NCBI RefSeq assembly: GCF_001884185.1
Contig: NZ_MAOE01000091.1
Coordinates: 50,535-114,534, forward strand
Origin: Bacillus albus
GTDB taxonomy: Bacteria > Bacillota > Bacilli > Bacillales > Bacillaceae_G
Length of the DNA stretch: 64,000 nucleotides
Direction: 5' to 3'
The notes under the pieces: model-generated
Seen by the model: the letters and a program-made list of their open reading frames with translations, nothing else
Told to the model about the DNA's origin: nothing
The model's database searches: none
Made by a program: the position numbers and the translations under genes
Shown: positions 33,996 to 43,144 of the stretch, one piece after another
Layout of the letters: each line of letters starts with the position of its first letter
Position numbering within the stretch: position 1 is the stretch's first letter

Positions 33996-34985
33996 TTAGA
34001 AGAATAAATGTAAGAAATCTTCTTTTGTAATATTACCGAAGTAGCGTTTAATATCTACGCCTTCTAAAGCTGCAGTGAATGCATCTTTATCAAATTGTAC
34101 ACCTGTTAGACGCTCTTCAATGTCATGCACATCTAATGAACCGAAGAAATCACCGTAAATTTTACATTCTGTTACTGTTCCTTTTTTCACTTCAAGACGA
34201 ACGTCAACTTGTCCAACTGGGAAGCGGTGTGAATGTTGTAAGTTGAACTTCGGAGATTTTCCGTAGTTCCAGTCCCAATTTTGGTAGCGTTCTTCAGATA
34301 GTTTATGGATTTCTTTCCAATCATTTTCTGTTAATTCATACGTTGGAATTTCTGTTTCTCCTTCGAAAATTGTTTCTAGAAGAAGTTGTCTAAACTCTTC
34401 TGTCGTCATTTTTTCGTTTAAGAACTCAGTAATGTTCGCAACGCGGCTACGGATTGATTTAATACCTTTTGATTGGATTTTATCCATTTTTACTTTTAAC
34501 GCTGATACGACGTGATCGATTTCAGAGTCAAATAGTAACGTACCGTGACTGAACATACGACCTTTCGTTGAGAACTGCGCATTACCCGAAATTTTTCTAC
34601 CTTCAGCTAAAATGTCGTTACGACCACTTAGTTCTGCATTTACGCCTAATTTACCAAGCGCTTTCGTTACAGGCTCTGTGAATTTTTTGAAGTTGCTGAA
34701 ACTGTCTCCATCATCTTTCGTAATAAAGCTGAAGTTTAAGTTTCCTAAATCGTGATATACTGCGCCTCCGCCAGATAGACGACGAACGACATGAATCCCT
34801 TTTTCTTTTACGTAATCTGCATTAATTTCTTCTACTGTGTTTTGGTTTTTACCAATGATAATGGAAGGTTCGTTAATGTAGAACAGTAAGTATGTTTCGT
34901 TAATATCTAAATTCTTCACACAATATTCTTCAATTGCTAAGTTTATTCTAGGGTCTGTAATTCCTTTATTATCAATAAATAACAT
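33996..34985 (-). CDS. lplJ: lipoate--protein ligase
   Basis: Attaches free lipoate to the E2 and GcvH lipoyl domains through lipoyl-AMP. It is 329 residues long with the LplA signature RRLSGGGAVYHDLGNLNFSF (near residues 71-90), GRNDI, and the substrate Lys in GRKISGNAQ. The C-terminal accessory domain (about 250-329) is present, as in full-length LplA/LplJ. Gene order beside yhfI matches B. subtilis yhfJ (lplJ). GAGGTGA lies 4 bases before the ATG. It follows yhfI by 9 bases and is probably co-transcribed. Confidence 0.94.
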   Translation of the reverse strand: MLFIDNKGITDPRINLAIEEYCVKNLDINETYLLFYINEPSIIIGKNQNTVEEINADYVKEKGIHVVRRLSGGGAVYHDLGNLNFSFITKDDGDSFSNFKKFTEPVTKALGKLGVNAELSGRNDILAEGRKISGNAQFSTKGRMFSHGTLLFDSEIDHVVSALKVKMDKIQSKGIKSIRSRVANITEFLNEKMTTEEFRQLLLETIFEGETEIPTYELTENDWKEIHKLSEERYQNWDWNYGKSPKFNLQHSHRFPVGQVDVRLEVKKGTVTECKIYGDFFGSLDVHDIEERLTGVQFDKDAFTAALEGVDIKRYFGNITKEDFLHLFF

Positions 34986-34994
34986 CGTATCACC

Positions 34995-35729
34995 TCATGA
35001 GTTCCATACGTAGCCACTATGCGCTAGCGTAATATGGCCACTGAAAATTTGTTTTGCTTCTGTTACTAAATCAGATGGGTTGCCTGTATGCGGTAAGTGC
35101 GTTAATAGAAGTTCTTTTACATTTGCATCCTTCGCAATACTTGCCACTTCTGTACTATTCATATGCCCTGCTTTCGCTGCTTCCTGATGTGCATACATAT
35201 TACACTCACAAATGAAAAGATCAGCATCTTTTGTGAATGGAATAAATTCAGGAATATAACTGGAATCCGCGCTATATACTACAGCGTCACTACCAGCTGT
35301 AATACGCATCGCAAAGCATGTAACAGGATGAACAGTTTTTAAGAATGAAATCGAGAACGGTCCAACTTGAAGTGTTTCTTCTGGATTGTACGCGATTCCT
35401 TTCGTATGTGGTTCATGTGTTAAAGAATGGAATCCATTCTCGTCAAACGTATGACCGTATATTGGTAATTCCGGTAGTTGCCCTTTTGTCGCACTCGTAA
35501 TTAATCTCGCATATTGCAATACCCCAATGTCTGCAACATGATCGTGATGATAATGCGAAAGTACAACTGCATCTATATCAGATGGTGTTATATATTTTTG
35601 AAGCTGTGCTAGTACACCACTACCACAGTCTACAAGTAAACGAAATCCATCGTGTTCAAACAAATACCCCGACGTTGCTTCTCCCGCTTCTGGAAAGCCG
35701 CCCCAAAAGCCGACAACAGTCATTTTCAT
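34995..35729 (-). CDS. yhfI: MBL-fold metal hydrolase, YhfI-like
   Basis: A 244-residue metallo-beta-lactamase-fold hydrolase with the metal site LSHYHHDHVADIG (HxHxDH, near residues 57-69), a later His (KTVHPVTCFAMRI), Asp (VYSADSSY) and LLTHLPHTG near the end. The plan is close to RNase Z/phosphodiesterase-like MBL proteins without the exosite arm. It is the first gene of the yhfI-lplJ pair, syntenic with B. subtilis yhfI. Substrate not known; a link to lipoate metabolism is only positional. Confidence 0.88.
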   Translation of the reverse strand: MKMTVVGFWGGFPEAGEATSGYLFEHDGFRLLVDCGSGVLAQLQKYITPSDIDAVVLSHYHHDHVADIGVLQYARLITSATKGQLPELPIYGHTFDENGFHSLTHEPHTKGIAYNPEETLQVGPFSISFLKTVHPVTCFAMRITAGSDAVVYSADSSYIPEFIPFTKDADLFICECNMYAHQEAAKAGHMNSTEVASIAKDANVKELLLTHLPHTGNPSDLVTEAKQIFSGHITLAHSGYVWNS

Positions 35730-35909
35730 ATGTATCCATCCTTTCTAAAACCGAGTAGGAATGCATGTTTCACTTACATTCTACATTGTTAACTATAATC
35801 CATTTCCTAAACTTTTTCATTAATTTTCAATTTTGTTATAAAACAGTTATTGACTTTTATTTTTTGTACTAATACAATGATAGTAAGAAATGGAAATGGA
35901 GGGATTGAC

Positions 35910-36038
35910 ATGATCGATCAACCAATGGAGTTTTTCAGAAATTTACCGACGAAAACTTGTGCGCACTGCGGGAAAGAAATTGATGAGCAACACGAAGCAT
36001 ACCATAACAAATGTGATGACTGCGTTCACGAAGAATAG
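35910..36038 (+). CDS. yhfH: YhfH-family small zinc-ribbon protein
   Basis: A 42-residue protein with two CxxC knuckles (CAHCGKEIDEQHEAYHNKCDDC), the YhfH pattern. The ATG at 35910 follows GGAGGG by 6 bases. It is divergent from yhfI, as expected from the B. subtilis order, which supports the assignment despite the small size. Function unknown; probably a Zn-binding structural or regulatory peptide. Confidence 0.85.
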   Translation: MIDQPMEFFRNLPTKTCAHCGKEIDEQHEAYHNKCDDCVHEE

Positions 36039-36052
36039 TAGTTTATGAACAT

Positions 36053-36084
36053 AAAAAAACCTAGCAGACATAGTCTACTAGGCT
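36053..36084 (-). terminator. terminator of the LacI-type gene
   Basis: CCTAGCAGAC / GTCTACTAGG (one mismatch) with a 3-base loop and a run of Ts on the minus strand; it overlaps the stop codon. Confidence 0.75.
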
Positions 36085-37091
36085 AATAACATCGTATCCT
36101 TCATCGTTGAACCTTTCACCAAGAGCTCCAGTTCAAACTCATACAATTCTTTTTTTCGATAATTTTTCGTATGGATTTTATCCATCATCAGGTCGACAAC
36201 TTTTCGGGCCATCTCATCGATTGGCTGTTCAATTGTCGTAATACCTGGCTCTGTAATCTGTGATAAAATTTGATTATCAAAACCGATAACAGCGAGATCA
36301 TCTGGAATGCTCCAGTCATGGCGTTTCGCCTCTGAAATAATTCCAGCTGCTACTTCATCGCCTCCTGCCAAAATCGCGGTAGGATTTTTTTTGTCCTTTA
36401 ATACTTCATGGAATATGCGCTTTCCGTCCTCCCAAGAGAAAGCGTTTTCAAGAAAATCGATCGCTTCTACTTGGCGGCTCTTCTCCGTTATGGCACGTAA
36501 AAAGCCCATTTTTCGCTGTTGACTAACAACTTTGGTTTCGTTTCCACGGCAAAAAATAAGATTACGATATCCTTGTTCTAACACATGCTTAGCAGCTATG
36601 TATGCTCCTTGCGCATGATCAAACTTCACTGTCGGAACATTTGCTTCCTCAATATATTCATTACATAACACGATTGGACCGTGCTGTAAGTATGGCTCTA
36701 CATCTTCCCACGGATTTTCTAGTGAACATAGAATAATCCCATCTACTTGTTTCGTAGATAATAATTGTAAATACTCCATCTCTTTTTCCGGTAAATATCT
36801 TGTTTGACAAATAATCAGTTTATATTTATGTTCAGAAGCAGCAATCTCGATTGCTTCGATAAATCTACTGAAGAAAGGATTTGTAATCCTTGGAACTAGC
36901 ACCGCAATTGTTTCCGTCTTTTGTTTACGAAGCCTTCTCGCCGCAGAATTAGGAACGAAGCCTAAATGCTTCATTGCTAATTGAACCCTTTTTTTCTTCT
37001 CATCTGAAACATATGGATGATTATTAATCACCCTAGAAACCGTTGTCCTTGATAACCCCGCTAATTTCGCCACGTCCTCTATAGTCGACAC
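36078..37091 (-). CDS. LacI-family transcriptional regulator
   Basis: A 337-residue regulator with the LacI helix-turn-helix (residues 1-55, TIEDVAKLAGLSRTTVSRVINNHPYVS) and hinge PNSAARRLRKQ. The periplasmic-binding-like sugar domain follows (AVLVPRITNPFFSRFIEAIE ... GFDNQILSQITEPGITTIEQP). The GTG at 37091 was chosen, 5 bases from GGGGGAGA; the upstream frame extension to 37160 would run through the operator. The perfect palindrome GAAAACGTTTTC just upstream fits self-regulation. No sugar genes adjoin, so the target is elsewhere. Confidence 0.9.
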   Translation of the reverse strand: MSTIEDVAKLAGLSRTTVSRVINNHPYVSDEKKKRVQLAMKHLGFVPNSAARRLRKQKTETIAVLVPRITNPFFSRFIEAIEIAASEHKYKLIICQTRYLPEKEMEYLQLLSTKQVDGIILCSLENPWEDVEPYLQHGPIVLCNEYIEEANVPTVKFDHAQGAYIAAKHVLEQGYRNLIFCRGNETKVVSQQRKMGFLRAITEKSRQVEAIDFLENAFSWEDGKRIFHEVLKDKKNPTAILAGGDEVAAGIISEAKRHDWSIPDDLAVIGFDNQILSQITEPGITTIEQPIDEMARKVVDLMMDKIHTKNYRKKELYEFELELLVKGSTMKDTMLLA

Positions 37092-37111
37092 GAAATTCTC
37101 CCCCTTTGCAT

Positions 37112-37123
37112 GAAAACGTTTTC
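37112..37123. promoter_or_regulatory. LacI-type operator
   Basis: Perfect 12-bp palindrome GAAAACGTTTTC with the central CG typical of LacI/CcpA-class sites, 21 bases upstream of the regulator's start codon. Confidence 0.65.
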
Positions 37124-37288
37124 TTAAATTGATTATATAGTATATTATTGGAAACTGCAATATGGGTTGTTATGATTTTACTATATTAATATTATACATA
37201 GGGAAAAGTATGTTAATGGGAAGGAAATTTATATTAGTTTTAGAAGTTTACAGGAGGCATATTTATTAAAAATAAAAGGAGATATTTC

Positions 37289-38230
37289 ATGAATCGGACG
37301 GATCGTTTATTAGCTATATTAATTGAATTACAAAGAAGACAAACTGTTACAGCACAAAGCTTAGCGGAAAAATTTGAGACAAGTATAAGAACGATTTATC
37401 GAGATATGGATGCACTTAGTGAATCTGGCGTCCCACTTTTCGCCATGCCCGGCCACGGCTACTCATTAATGGATGGTTATTTCTTACCACCCATTCAACT
37501 TACGCCTGAAGAGGCTGTTACTCTTTTATTAGGCGGTGATTATATCGAGAAAACTTTCACTTCTTCTTTTTCTGTACATGCACGATCAGCAAAAGAGAAA
37601 CTTGAAATTGTTCTCCCTGCTGACCAACAAAAGAAAGCCCAGGAATTACGAGGAACTTTTCGTTTCCTTTCTCCTATATTTTCACATCAGCAATCTGAAC
37701 AAGAAAAGCTGGAAAATCAAATTCTCCTATTGCAAGAATCTATTCAAAAAGAACAAGCTATCTCTTTTTCTTATCGGAAACCGAGAGAAACTACAAAAAT
37801 AAAGCGGACCGTTCATCCTTATGGCTTAGTCAATATTTCAGGAATTTGGTACATCGTTGCCTACTGTTTACTTAGAAAACAAATACGTAATTTCCGCTTA
37901 GATCGAATGGAGAAATTACGGCAAGAACAAGAATTCTTTACAAAACCCGAAGACTTTTCTTTGCAAGAATATCAGCCTGAAAGCAACCGTACTGTGATGA
38001 TTCATTTATTATTCCCATCCCATATTGCACATAAAATTATTGAATCACGATACTTCTTTATAGATTCATACGAACATAGAAATGATGGTTTTCACGTCTT
38101 TTTGAAATCTAGAAACATTGATGAAGTGTTTCAATGGGTATTGAGCTGGGGAAGCCAAGTGCAAGTACTTGAGCCAAACGTTCTATCTGAAAAAATCCGT
38201 GATGAAGCAAAGAAAATGTTACAACTTTAA
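37289..38230 (+). CDS. HTH/WYL-domain transcriptional regulator (YafY-like)
   Basis: A 313-residue regulator with an N-terminal HTH_11 winged helix (residues 1-60, RLLAILIELQRRQTVTAQSLAEKFETSIRTIYRDMDAL), a central WYL ligand-binding domain (about 140-215, with the FSYRKP ... HPYGLVNISGIWYIVAYC motif), and a WCX extension. WYL regulators sense nucleic acid or small ligands and usually control nearby genes; the DinB protein encoded 92 bases downstream is the likely partner. AAAAGGAG lies 8 bases before the ATG. Confidence 0.9.
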   Translation: MNRTDRLLAILIELQRRQTVTAQSLAEKFETSIRTIYRDMDALSESGVPLFAMPGHGYSLMDGYFLPPIQLTPEEAVTLLLGGDYIEKTFTSSFSVHARSAKEKLEIVLPADQQKKAQELRGTFRFLSPIFSHQQSEQEKLENQILLLQESIQKEQAISFSYRKPRETTKIKRTVHPYGLVNISGIWYIVAYCLLRKQIRNFRLDRMEKLRQEQEFFTKPEDFSLQEYQPESNRTVMIHLLFPSHIAHKIIESRYFFIDSYEHRNDGFHVFLKSRNIDEVFQWVLSWGSQVQVLEPNVLSEKIRDEAKKMLQL

Positions 38231-38322
38231 TTTTTGCATTTCACTACTGACATAATGTTGTCAGCATTACTTCTTTATAGTAGGTAGTAACAAATACATT
38301 TTCATAAAAAGGAGTTAGTGAT

Positions 38323-38823
38323 ATGAAGAAATTTGAAGAGTTAGCAACGTACTACATAGAGGAATTAGAAAAGTACTCTATAGAACAATTTAGGACGAAG
38401 CCGTCTAGCGAAGAATGGTCTCTTGGTCAAATGTATAATCATTTAATTGCCTCTACATATATGCAGTTAGATGCCATTGCGAAATGTAAAACTGAAACAC
38501 CATCAGCAACAAACAAGAAAACGGATATGGGTGAAAAAGTATATGAACTTGGCGCTTTTCCAAATATACAAATCAAAGTACCAAATCATCCTGGATATAC
38601 ACCTGAAAATCCCTCTAATAAAGAAGAAATACAAAAACGTATTCTAGAATTAATTACAGTTGTTAAAGACATTGAGCCAACACTTTCTTCTATTCCAAGT
38701 GATTGTAAAGTAAAGCACCCTGGGCTTGGTTACTTACATGCAGCAGAATGGTTCCAGCTTATTTCTATGCATTTTGCACATCATCTTCGTCAGAAAGAAC
38801 GATTGGAACTTAAGGTTTGCTAA
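38323..38823 (+). CDS. DinB-family protein
   Basis: A 166-residue four-helix-bundle protein of the DinB/DfsB superfamily, often stress-induced thiol-dependent transferases or metal-binding proteins. The metal-ligand pattern is MYNHLIAST (His 41), with a later HFAHHLRQKERL pair (His near 153 and 157). GGAG lies 8 bases before the ATG. A WYL regulator gene precedes it on the same strand; a clean terminator follows. The substrate is unknown. Confidence 0.85.
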   Translation: MKKFEELATYYIEELEKYSIEQFRTKPSSEEWSLGQMYNHLIASTYMQLDAIAKCKTETPSATNKKTDMGEKVYELGAFPNIQIKVPNHPGYTPENPSNKEEIQKRILELITVVKDIEPTLSSIPSDCKVKHPGLGYLHAAEWFQLISMHFAHHLRQKERLELKVC

Positions 38824-38834
38824 GCACCTCCGCT

Positions 38835-38867
38835 AAAAAAAGACTGCCAATATCGGCAGTCTTTTTA
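38835..38867 (+). terminator. DinB gene terminator
   Basis: AAAAAGACTGCC / GGCAGTCTTTTT with a 6-base loop. Confidence 0.9.
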
Positions 38868-38936
38868 CTAAAATATGCACCGACTATACAATTACTCATA
38901 AAATCCCACTTTCTATCAATAGAAAACTCCTTGATT

Positions 38937-39446
38937 TCATTTAATATAAAACCCCATCAATACATCATCTCCATATGATCCATCTTCATACTTTATTTGC
39001 TTTCTTTGTCTCCCTTCTTCTACAAATCCCATACGTTTATACACTTTAATTGCCCTGTCATTAATAGAAACTACACCTAAGCAAATTTTCTCTAAACCTT
39101 CCTGTCCTTTAGCCCAGCTAATAAGAAATTCAATTAGTTTTGTACCAATGCCTTGATTACAGTACGCCTCTCTAATTCCCATTCCCATTGTGCCTGCATG
39201 TCGTAAGCGTTCTAATTCATATCGATTGAAAATTAAAAAGCCAACCACTTTTTTATCTACTTCATAAACTATGTAAAGATTACCTTTCTCATTACTTTTC
39301 CGTATCTTTTCTCTTTCTGCATTCATATCATTTGGTACATTATTTGGAGATACTATAAAAAAATTTGTAGTATTTTCCGATAATATAATTTCTTTTCTAA
39401 TATTCATAATGGATTCTGCATCAATCTCTTTTGCTAATCGTATCAC
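38937..39446 (-). CDS. GNAT-family N-acetyltransferase
   Basis: A 169-residue acetyltransferase that should transfer acetyl from acetyl-CoA to an amine. Motif A is MGMGIREAYCNQGIGTKLIEFLISWA (near residues 93-118), with the CoA pyrophosphate loop NQGIGT. Motif B contains ICLGVVSINDRAIKVYKRMGFVEEGRQR. GAGGTGA precedes a GTG start. It is similar in layout to the YkwB/PhnO-like GNAT proteins; the acceptor is unknown. It stands alone. Confidence 0.9.
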   Translation of the reverse strand: MIRLAKEIDAESIMNIRKEIILSENTTNFFIVSPNNVPNDMNAEREKIRKSNEKGNLYIVYEVDKKVVGFLIFNRYELERLRHAGTMGMGIREAYCNQGIGTKLIEFLISWAKGQEGLEKICLGVVSINDRAIKVYKRMGFVEEGRQRKQIKYEDGSYGDDVLMGFYIK

Positions 39447-39517
39447 TGAATCACCTCATACCTTTTTCTAAAAACTACAAAGAAGGATAAATAACGTAAG
39501 GATTCCCCTCTAATTCA

Positions 39518-39823
39518 TTATTTTAACTCCTCCCACTTCGTCCACAATTCTCTCCCGTTTATATGGTACATATTATCCTCTCGATCCATAAACCCGTGTA
39601 CAATAAACTCACGTCTAATCGTACAAAAATCATCGTGATACTGTTGTATAAAAGTATTCATTGCTTTTTCCGTATATTGATTTTCAGCATTTAATTTGCT
39701 AATTAGACATTCTAACAGTACTAGTTTTTTCTTCTTTTGACCTGGAATCGATTTTAGGCGACCCTCTTTATCAAAAAAGTTACGAATTGTCGTATCCCTG
39801 AATTTCATTTCACTTTCAGTCAT
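39518..39823 (-). CDS. DUF2087-domain protein
   Basis: A 101-residue protein in which nearly the whole length is a DUF2087-like domain: RNFFDKEGRLKSIPGQKKKKLVLLECLISKL then YTEKAMNTFIQQYHDDFCTIRREFIVHGFMDREDNMYHI. The fold is thought to be a winged-helix-like unit found alone or fused to HTH domains, so a regulatory role is plausible. ATG 39823 lies 8 bases from GGAGG. The small membrane gene upstream (39861-40073) is close enough to share the transcript. Confidence 0.8.
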   Translation of the reverse strand: MTESEMKFRDTTIRNFFDKEGRLKSIPGQKKKKLVLLECLISKLNAENQYTEKAMNTFIQQYHDDFCTIRREFIVHGFMDREDNMYHINGRELWTKWEELK

Positions 39824-39860
39824 TTTGTTGTCCTCCACCGTTTTTTTATGTACTGATTTT

Positions 39861-40073
39861 TTATTTGTCCTTACTATTTTTCTTCATTCTTTTACTTATA
39901 ACATCAATAAGGTAATACCCGCTAATTAGCACATAGTAAACTGCAAGTATTCCTAGTGCATCTTTCATATTTATATATTTTTCTTTATGAAACAAGATAG
40001 GTGAAAGGGCGTAAACAAGAAAGATGATTAGCGGATTTAAGATCAAATAGTAAGTAAGATTTCCTTTCATCAT
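39861..40073 (-). CDS. hypothetical small membrane protein
   Basis: A 70-residue protein with two hydrophobic helices (about residues 8-26 and 36-57) and a Lys-rich C-terminus (SKRMKKNSKDK), so both ends should be inside. Not recognised. It starts ATGATG with AGGAG 5 bases ahead. The first 15 coding bases are identical to those of yhgE, probably by chance. It is 37 bases upstream of the DUF2087 gene on the same strand. Confidence 0.65.
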   Translation of the reverse strand: MMKGNLTYYLILNPLIIFLVYALSPILFHKEKYINMKDALGILAVYYVLISGYYLIDVISKRMKKNSKDK

Positions 40074-40147
40074 ATCAACTCCTATGTACTATACTTCTGT
40101 TCAAATGGTTGCAATTCCTGTCCTTTTGTTTAGCCTCACATTAAAAT

Positions 40148-40175
40148 AAAAAAAGCACCGAAAAGGTGCTTTTTT
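40148..40175 (-). terminator. yhgE terminator
   Basis: AAAAAGCACC / GGTGCTTTTTT with a 5-base loop, touching the yhgE stop codon. Confidence 0.85.
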
Positions 40176-42911
40176 CTACGCTTCAACTGATTGATTTTCA
40201 GCAATATTTCTAAATTGTCGTTTGTGCATCCAAGTTAATGAAACGATCGTTCCAAGTGATAATGCAACGATGAAAATCATGAGTATCCCTATGTTTTGCC
40301 ACATGAAGTTAAAGTCTCCACTTGATACGACTGCTTTCAATCCGGATACAGAGTATGTCATCGGCAACCAAGCATTGAATGGTTGTAAAAACTTCGGAAT
40401 CAATTCTAATGGGAATGTTCCAGCACTTGTTGTAAGCTGAATAATTAATGTAATGATGGCGATGAAACGCCCTGCATCACCAAATGCTGTTACTAAACAT
40501 TGAATTAATGCGATAAACGCTAAACTTGTAACGATGCTAAAGAGTATGAAATACGGAATACTTTGTACTTCTACACCTAATCCGAATAGCAATATCACAT
40601 CTGCTACTATCGCTTGAATAATACCGACTGATAGTAACACGCCGAACTTACTAATAAACCAACTAAATCCAGATTTCGGAACGCCAACTGTATCACGTAA
40701 TGGATATACGATTGATAATAGTAATGCCCCAACAAATAAACCGAGTGATAAGAAGTACGGTGTAAATCCTGTTCCATAGTTAGGAACTTCCGCCATTTTC
40801 TCTGTCTTCACTTTTACAGGACTTGCAAACATATCATACGTTTTATCCGTCCCTTTTACTTCACCAGTTTTCTCTGCCCCTTCGCCAAGTTTCTCAGCAA
40901 GTTCGCCTGAACCATCGTTTACTTTTACGAGGCCATCTGTTACTTTTCCTGATCCGTCTGCTAGTTTATTTACTCCGTCGATTAGCTGGGTTGAGCCAGT
41001 TGACAATGTACTTAATCCTGTTGTTACTTGGCCAGAGCCATTAGCTAATTGCGTTATTCCGCCTGACATTTGGCCTGCTCCTGCAGATAATGTATCTAAA
41101 CCGCCTGTTACTTGGCTTGAACCATCCGCTAATTTCGTTACGCCTACAGATAATTGACCTAAACCGCCTGTTACTTGGCTTGAGCCATCTGCTAATTGAT
41201 TTACACCACCTGCCATTTGGTTTGCTCCTACAGATAATGTACCTAAGCCTTCTGTTACCTTTCCAGATCCATCAAACAATTGATTTACCCCATCAATTAA
41301 TTGCCCTGATCCGTTTTTTAATCGATCTGCACCTACTTTAGCATTACCTAATCCTTCACCTAATCCATGAAACTTACTTACAAATTCGTTTTGTGCATTC
41401 GCTAATTTTTTAATACCACTCGTTAAATTTCCTATATCTTCCGGATTCGGCATTTTGCTTTGCATCCCACTTGTCTTTTCACCGATTTCACCTTTTAATT
41501 GTTTTACTTCTTCATTTAATTTATTTGTTCCACCTGCTACTCCGGCAGCTTTTTGCTGAACTGTCGTTGTACTTTTTACGGCACTTGCTATGAATGGTTG
41601 TAACTGCTCTTGATACTCTTTCGGTAAACTTTCAATTTGCTTTTGTAAATTCGCTACCTCTTGCGCTGCTGTTTTTGCATCTCCTGCTGTTGATTGCGTA
41701 AATTCATTTAACTGATTTACATTTGCCCCAGCCCCATCTATTTTCTCATTTACTGTATTCAATATAGCAGGAACTTTCAACTGCATTTCCTCTAATCCTG
41801 CAACAGAGTTTTGTACTTTATTATTTAACTCTTGCAAACCCTTTTGGATTTCTTGAGAACCTTTCTCTAATTGACTTTGCCCTCCCGTAAGTTTTTCCAT
41901 ACCATTTGATAGTTCAGTTGTTCCTGTTTTTAATTCACCTGTTTTACTTACCAATATGCTCAAACCGTTAGTTACTTTCTCAGATCCATCATGCAATTCA
42001 CTAATTCCTTTTTTCATTTCACCGGTTTTACTATTTAACGTATTTAAACCATCTGTTACTTTTCCAGAGCCATCTACTAATTTTCCGATACCTACATTGC
42101 TATTTAATACATGTAAACCATCTGTTACTTTTCCGGAGCCATCTACTAACTTTCCGATACCTATTTGCATCTCACCTGTTTTGCCGTTTAACGTATTTAA
42201 ACCTGCTGTTACTTTCCCAGATCCATCAAATAGTTTACCTACACCATCCTTCATCTCCCCAGACTTCCCTTGAAGTGTATGAAGGCCATCCGTCACTTTA
42301 CTTGAACCATCATGCAGCTCACTTGATCCGTCATGTAGTTTACTTGCTCCTTCCGCCCCATCTGCTAATCCTTTTGAGACGTCTTGAATGGAATCAAACA
42401 TTTTCTCTGCATATGTTTTCGTTAACGTACTTGATACTTCACCTTTAATTTTTTCAATGGCTGTTCCGCCAATTTGTGAAGATAAGAAATTCAAGCTTTC
42501 GTTTGGAATATATTCTAAGTTTAATGGTTTTGGTTCATCTTTTAATAATGTTGTAGCGTTACTTGAGAAGTCATCTGGAATGCGTACTAACATGTAATAC
42601 TTTCTGCCTTCCATTCCTTTTTTCGCTTCTTTTTCACTTACAAATTCCCATTTAAAACTGGTATTATCTTTTAAATTATCAACGAGCCCTTTTCCGACCT
42701 CAATTGGTTTTCCGTCAAATACTGCACCTTTATCTAAATTGACTACCGCCACTGGTAAATCATCTAACTGTTTATACGGATCCCAAAAGGCCCATAAAAA
42801 CATGCCTGCATATAAAATTGGTACGAATAGAACCGCGATAATTGGAATTAATATTTTTTTACTTTTTATAATTTGTGTGAACTCTTTACGAAGTAACTGA
42901 TTTCCTTTCAT
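40176..42911 (-). CDS. yhgE: YhgE/Pip-domain membrane protein
   Basis: A 911-residue membrane protein of the YhgE/phage-infection-protein family, related to ABC-2 permeases. It has one N-terminal helix (about residues 20-42) with DLPVAVVNLDKGA after it, a large extracellular region, and five C-terminal helices from about 718 on. The outer region has two blocks of 20-odd-residue repeats around DGSGKVTDGL and LADGSSQVTGGL (about 185-350 and 535-680) flanking a coiled-coil. One repeat near 272 has lost its KTGEM part. Some relatives are phage receptors or export-linked. It is controlled by YhgD, encoded upstream, through two 23-bp sites in its promoter region. ATG 42911 is 5 bases from GGGAG. 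Confidence 0.9.
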   Translation of the reverse strand: MKGNQLLRKEFTQIIKSKKILIPIIAVLFVPILYAGMFLWAFWDPYKQLDDLPVAVVNLDKGAVFDGKPIEVGKGLVDNLKDNTSFKWEFVSEKEAKKGMEGRKYYMLVRIPDDFSSNATTLLKDEPKPLNLEYIPNESLNFLSSQIGGTAIEKIKGEVSSTLTKTYAEKMFDSIQDVSKGLADGAEGASKLHDGSSELHDGSSKVTDGLHTLQGKSGEMKDGVGKLFDGSGKVTAGLNTLNGKTGEMQIGIGKLVDGSGKVTDGLHVLNSNVGIGKLVDGSGKVTDGLNTLNSKTGEMKKGISELHDGSEKVTNGLSILVSKTGELKTGTTELSNGMEKLTGGQSQLEKGSQEIQKGLQELNNKVQNSVAGLEEMQLKVPAILNTVNEKIDGAGANVNQLNEFTQSTAGDAKTAAQEVANLQKQIESLPKEYQEQLQPFIASAVKSTTTVQQKAAGVAGGTNKLNEEVKQLKGEIGEKTSGMQSKMPNPEDIGNLTSGIKKLANAQNEFVSKFHGLGEGLGNAKVGADRLKNGSGQLIDGVNQLFDGSGKVTEGLGTLSVGANQMAGGVNQLADGSSQVTGGLGQLSVGVTKLADGSSQVTGGLDTLSAGAGQMSGGITQLANGSGQVTTGLSTLSTGSTQLIDGVNKLADGSGKVTDGLVKVNDGSGELAEKLGEGAEKTGEVKGTDKTYDMFASPVKVKTEKMAEVPNYGTGFTPYFLSLGLFVGALLLSIVYPLRDTVGVPKSGFSWFISKFGVLLSVGIIQAIVADVILLFGLGVEVQSIPYFILFSIVTSLAFIALIQCLVTAFGDAGRFIAIITLIIQLTTSAGTFPLELIPKFLQPFNAWLPMTYSVSGLKAVVSSGDFNFMWQNIGILMIFIVALSLGTIVSLTWMHKRQFRNIAENQSVEA

Positions 42912-42932
42912 CATTTCTCCCCCTTTTTAAAA

Positions 42933-42955
42933 TGACCCAAATGTTCAATTGGTCA
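42933..42955. promoter_or_regulatory. YhgD operator, site 1 (yhgE proximal)
   Basis: 23-bp dyad TGACCCAAATGTTC...GGTCA; its complement starts TGACCAATTGAAC. It is 22 bases upstream of the yhgE start. Confidence 0.65.
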
Positions 42956-43076
42956 TTTTTACCCAAACAAAAAGGCTATACTGATTCATACATATGCCTT
43001 ATCCCCGAATTTATACTATGCAACTGTTTCTTAATATGAAGTGAATATTTCTATTATCCCTCCTAAAATAAATATA

Positions 43077-43099
43077 TGACCACTTTGTTCAATTGGTCA
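43077..43099. promoter_or_regulatory. YhgD operator, site 2 (yhgE distal)
   Basis: 23-bp dyad TGACCACTTTGTTC...GGTCA sharing TGTTCAATTGGTCA with site 1. It lies between the yhgD terminator and yhgE. Confidence 0.65.
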
Positions 43100-43113
43100 C
43101 TTTTTATAATAAT

Positions 43114-43144
43114 AAAAGGATTATCTTAGTTTGACAATCCTTTT
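43114..43144. terminator. yhgD terminator
   Basis: AAAAGGATT / AATCCTTTT with inner pairing, overlapping the yhgD stop codon, T-rich on the yhgD transcript's far side. Confidence 0.7.

Noticed and set aside
36078-37091. Assignment of the LacI-type gene to DegA or CcpA
   Set aside because: Length is similar to DegA but the sequence I recall for DegA differs throughout; CcpA has a different, highly conserved N-terminus.
40823-42597. Open frames on the plus strand opposite yhgE
   Set aside because: They mirror the low-complexity repeats of yhgE, have no ribosome sites, and encode Leu/Pro-rich nonsense.
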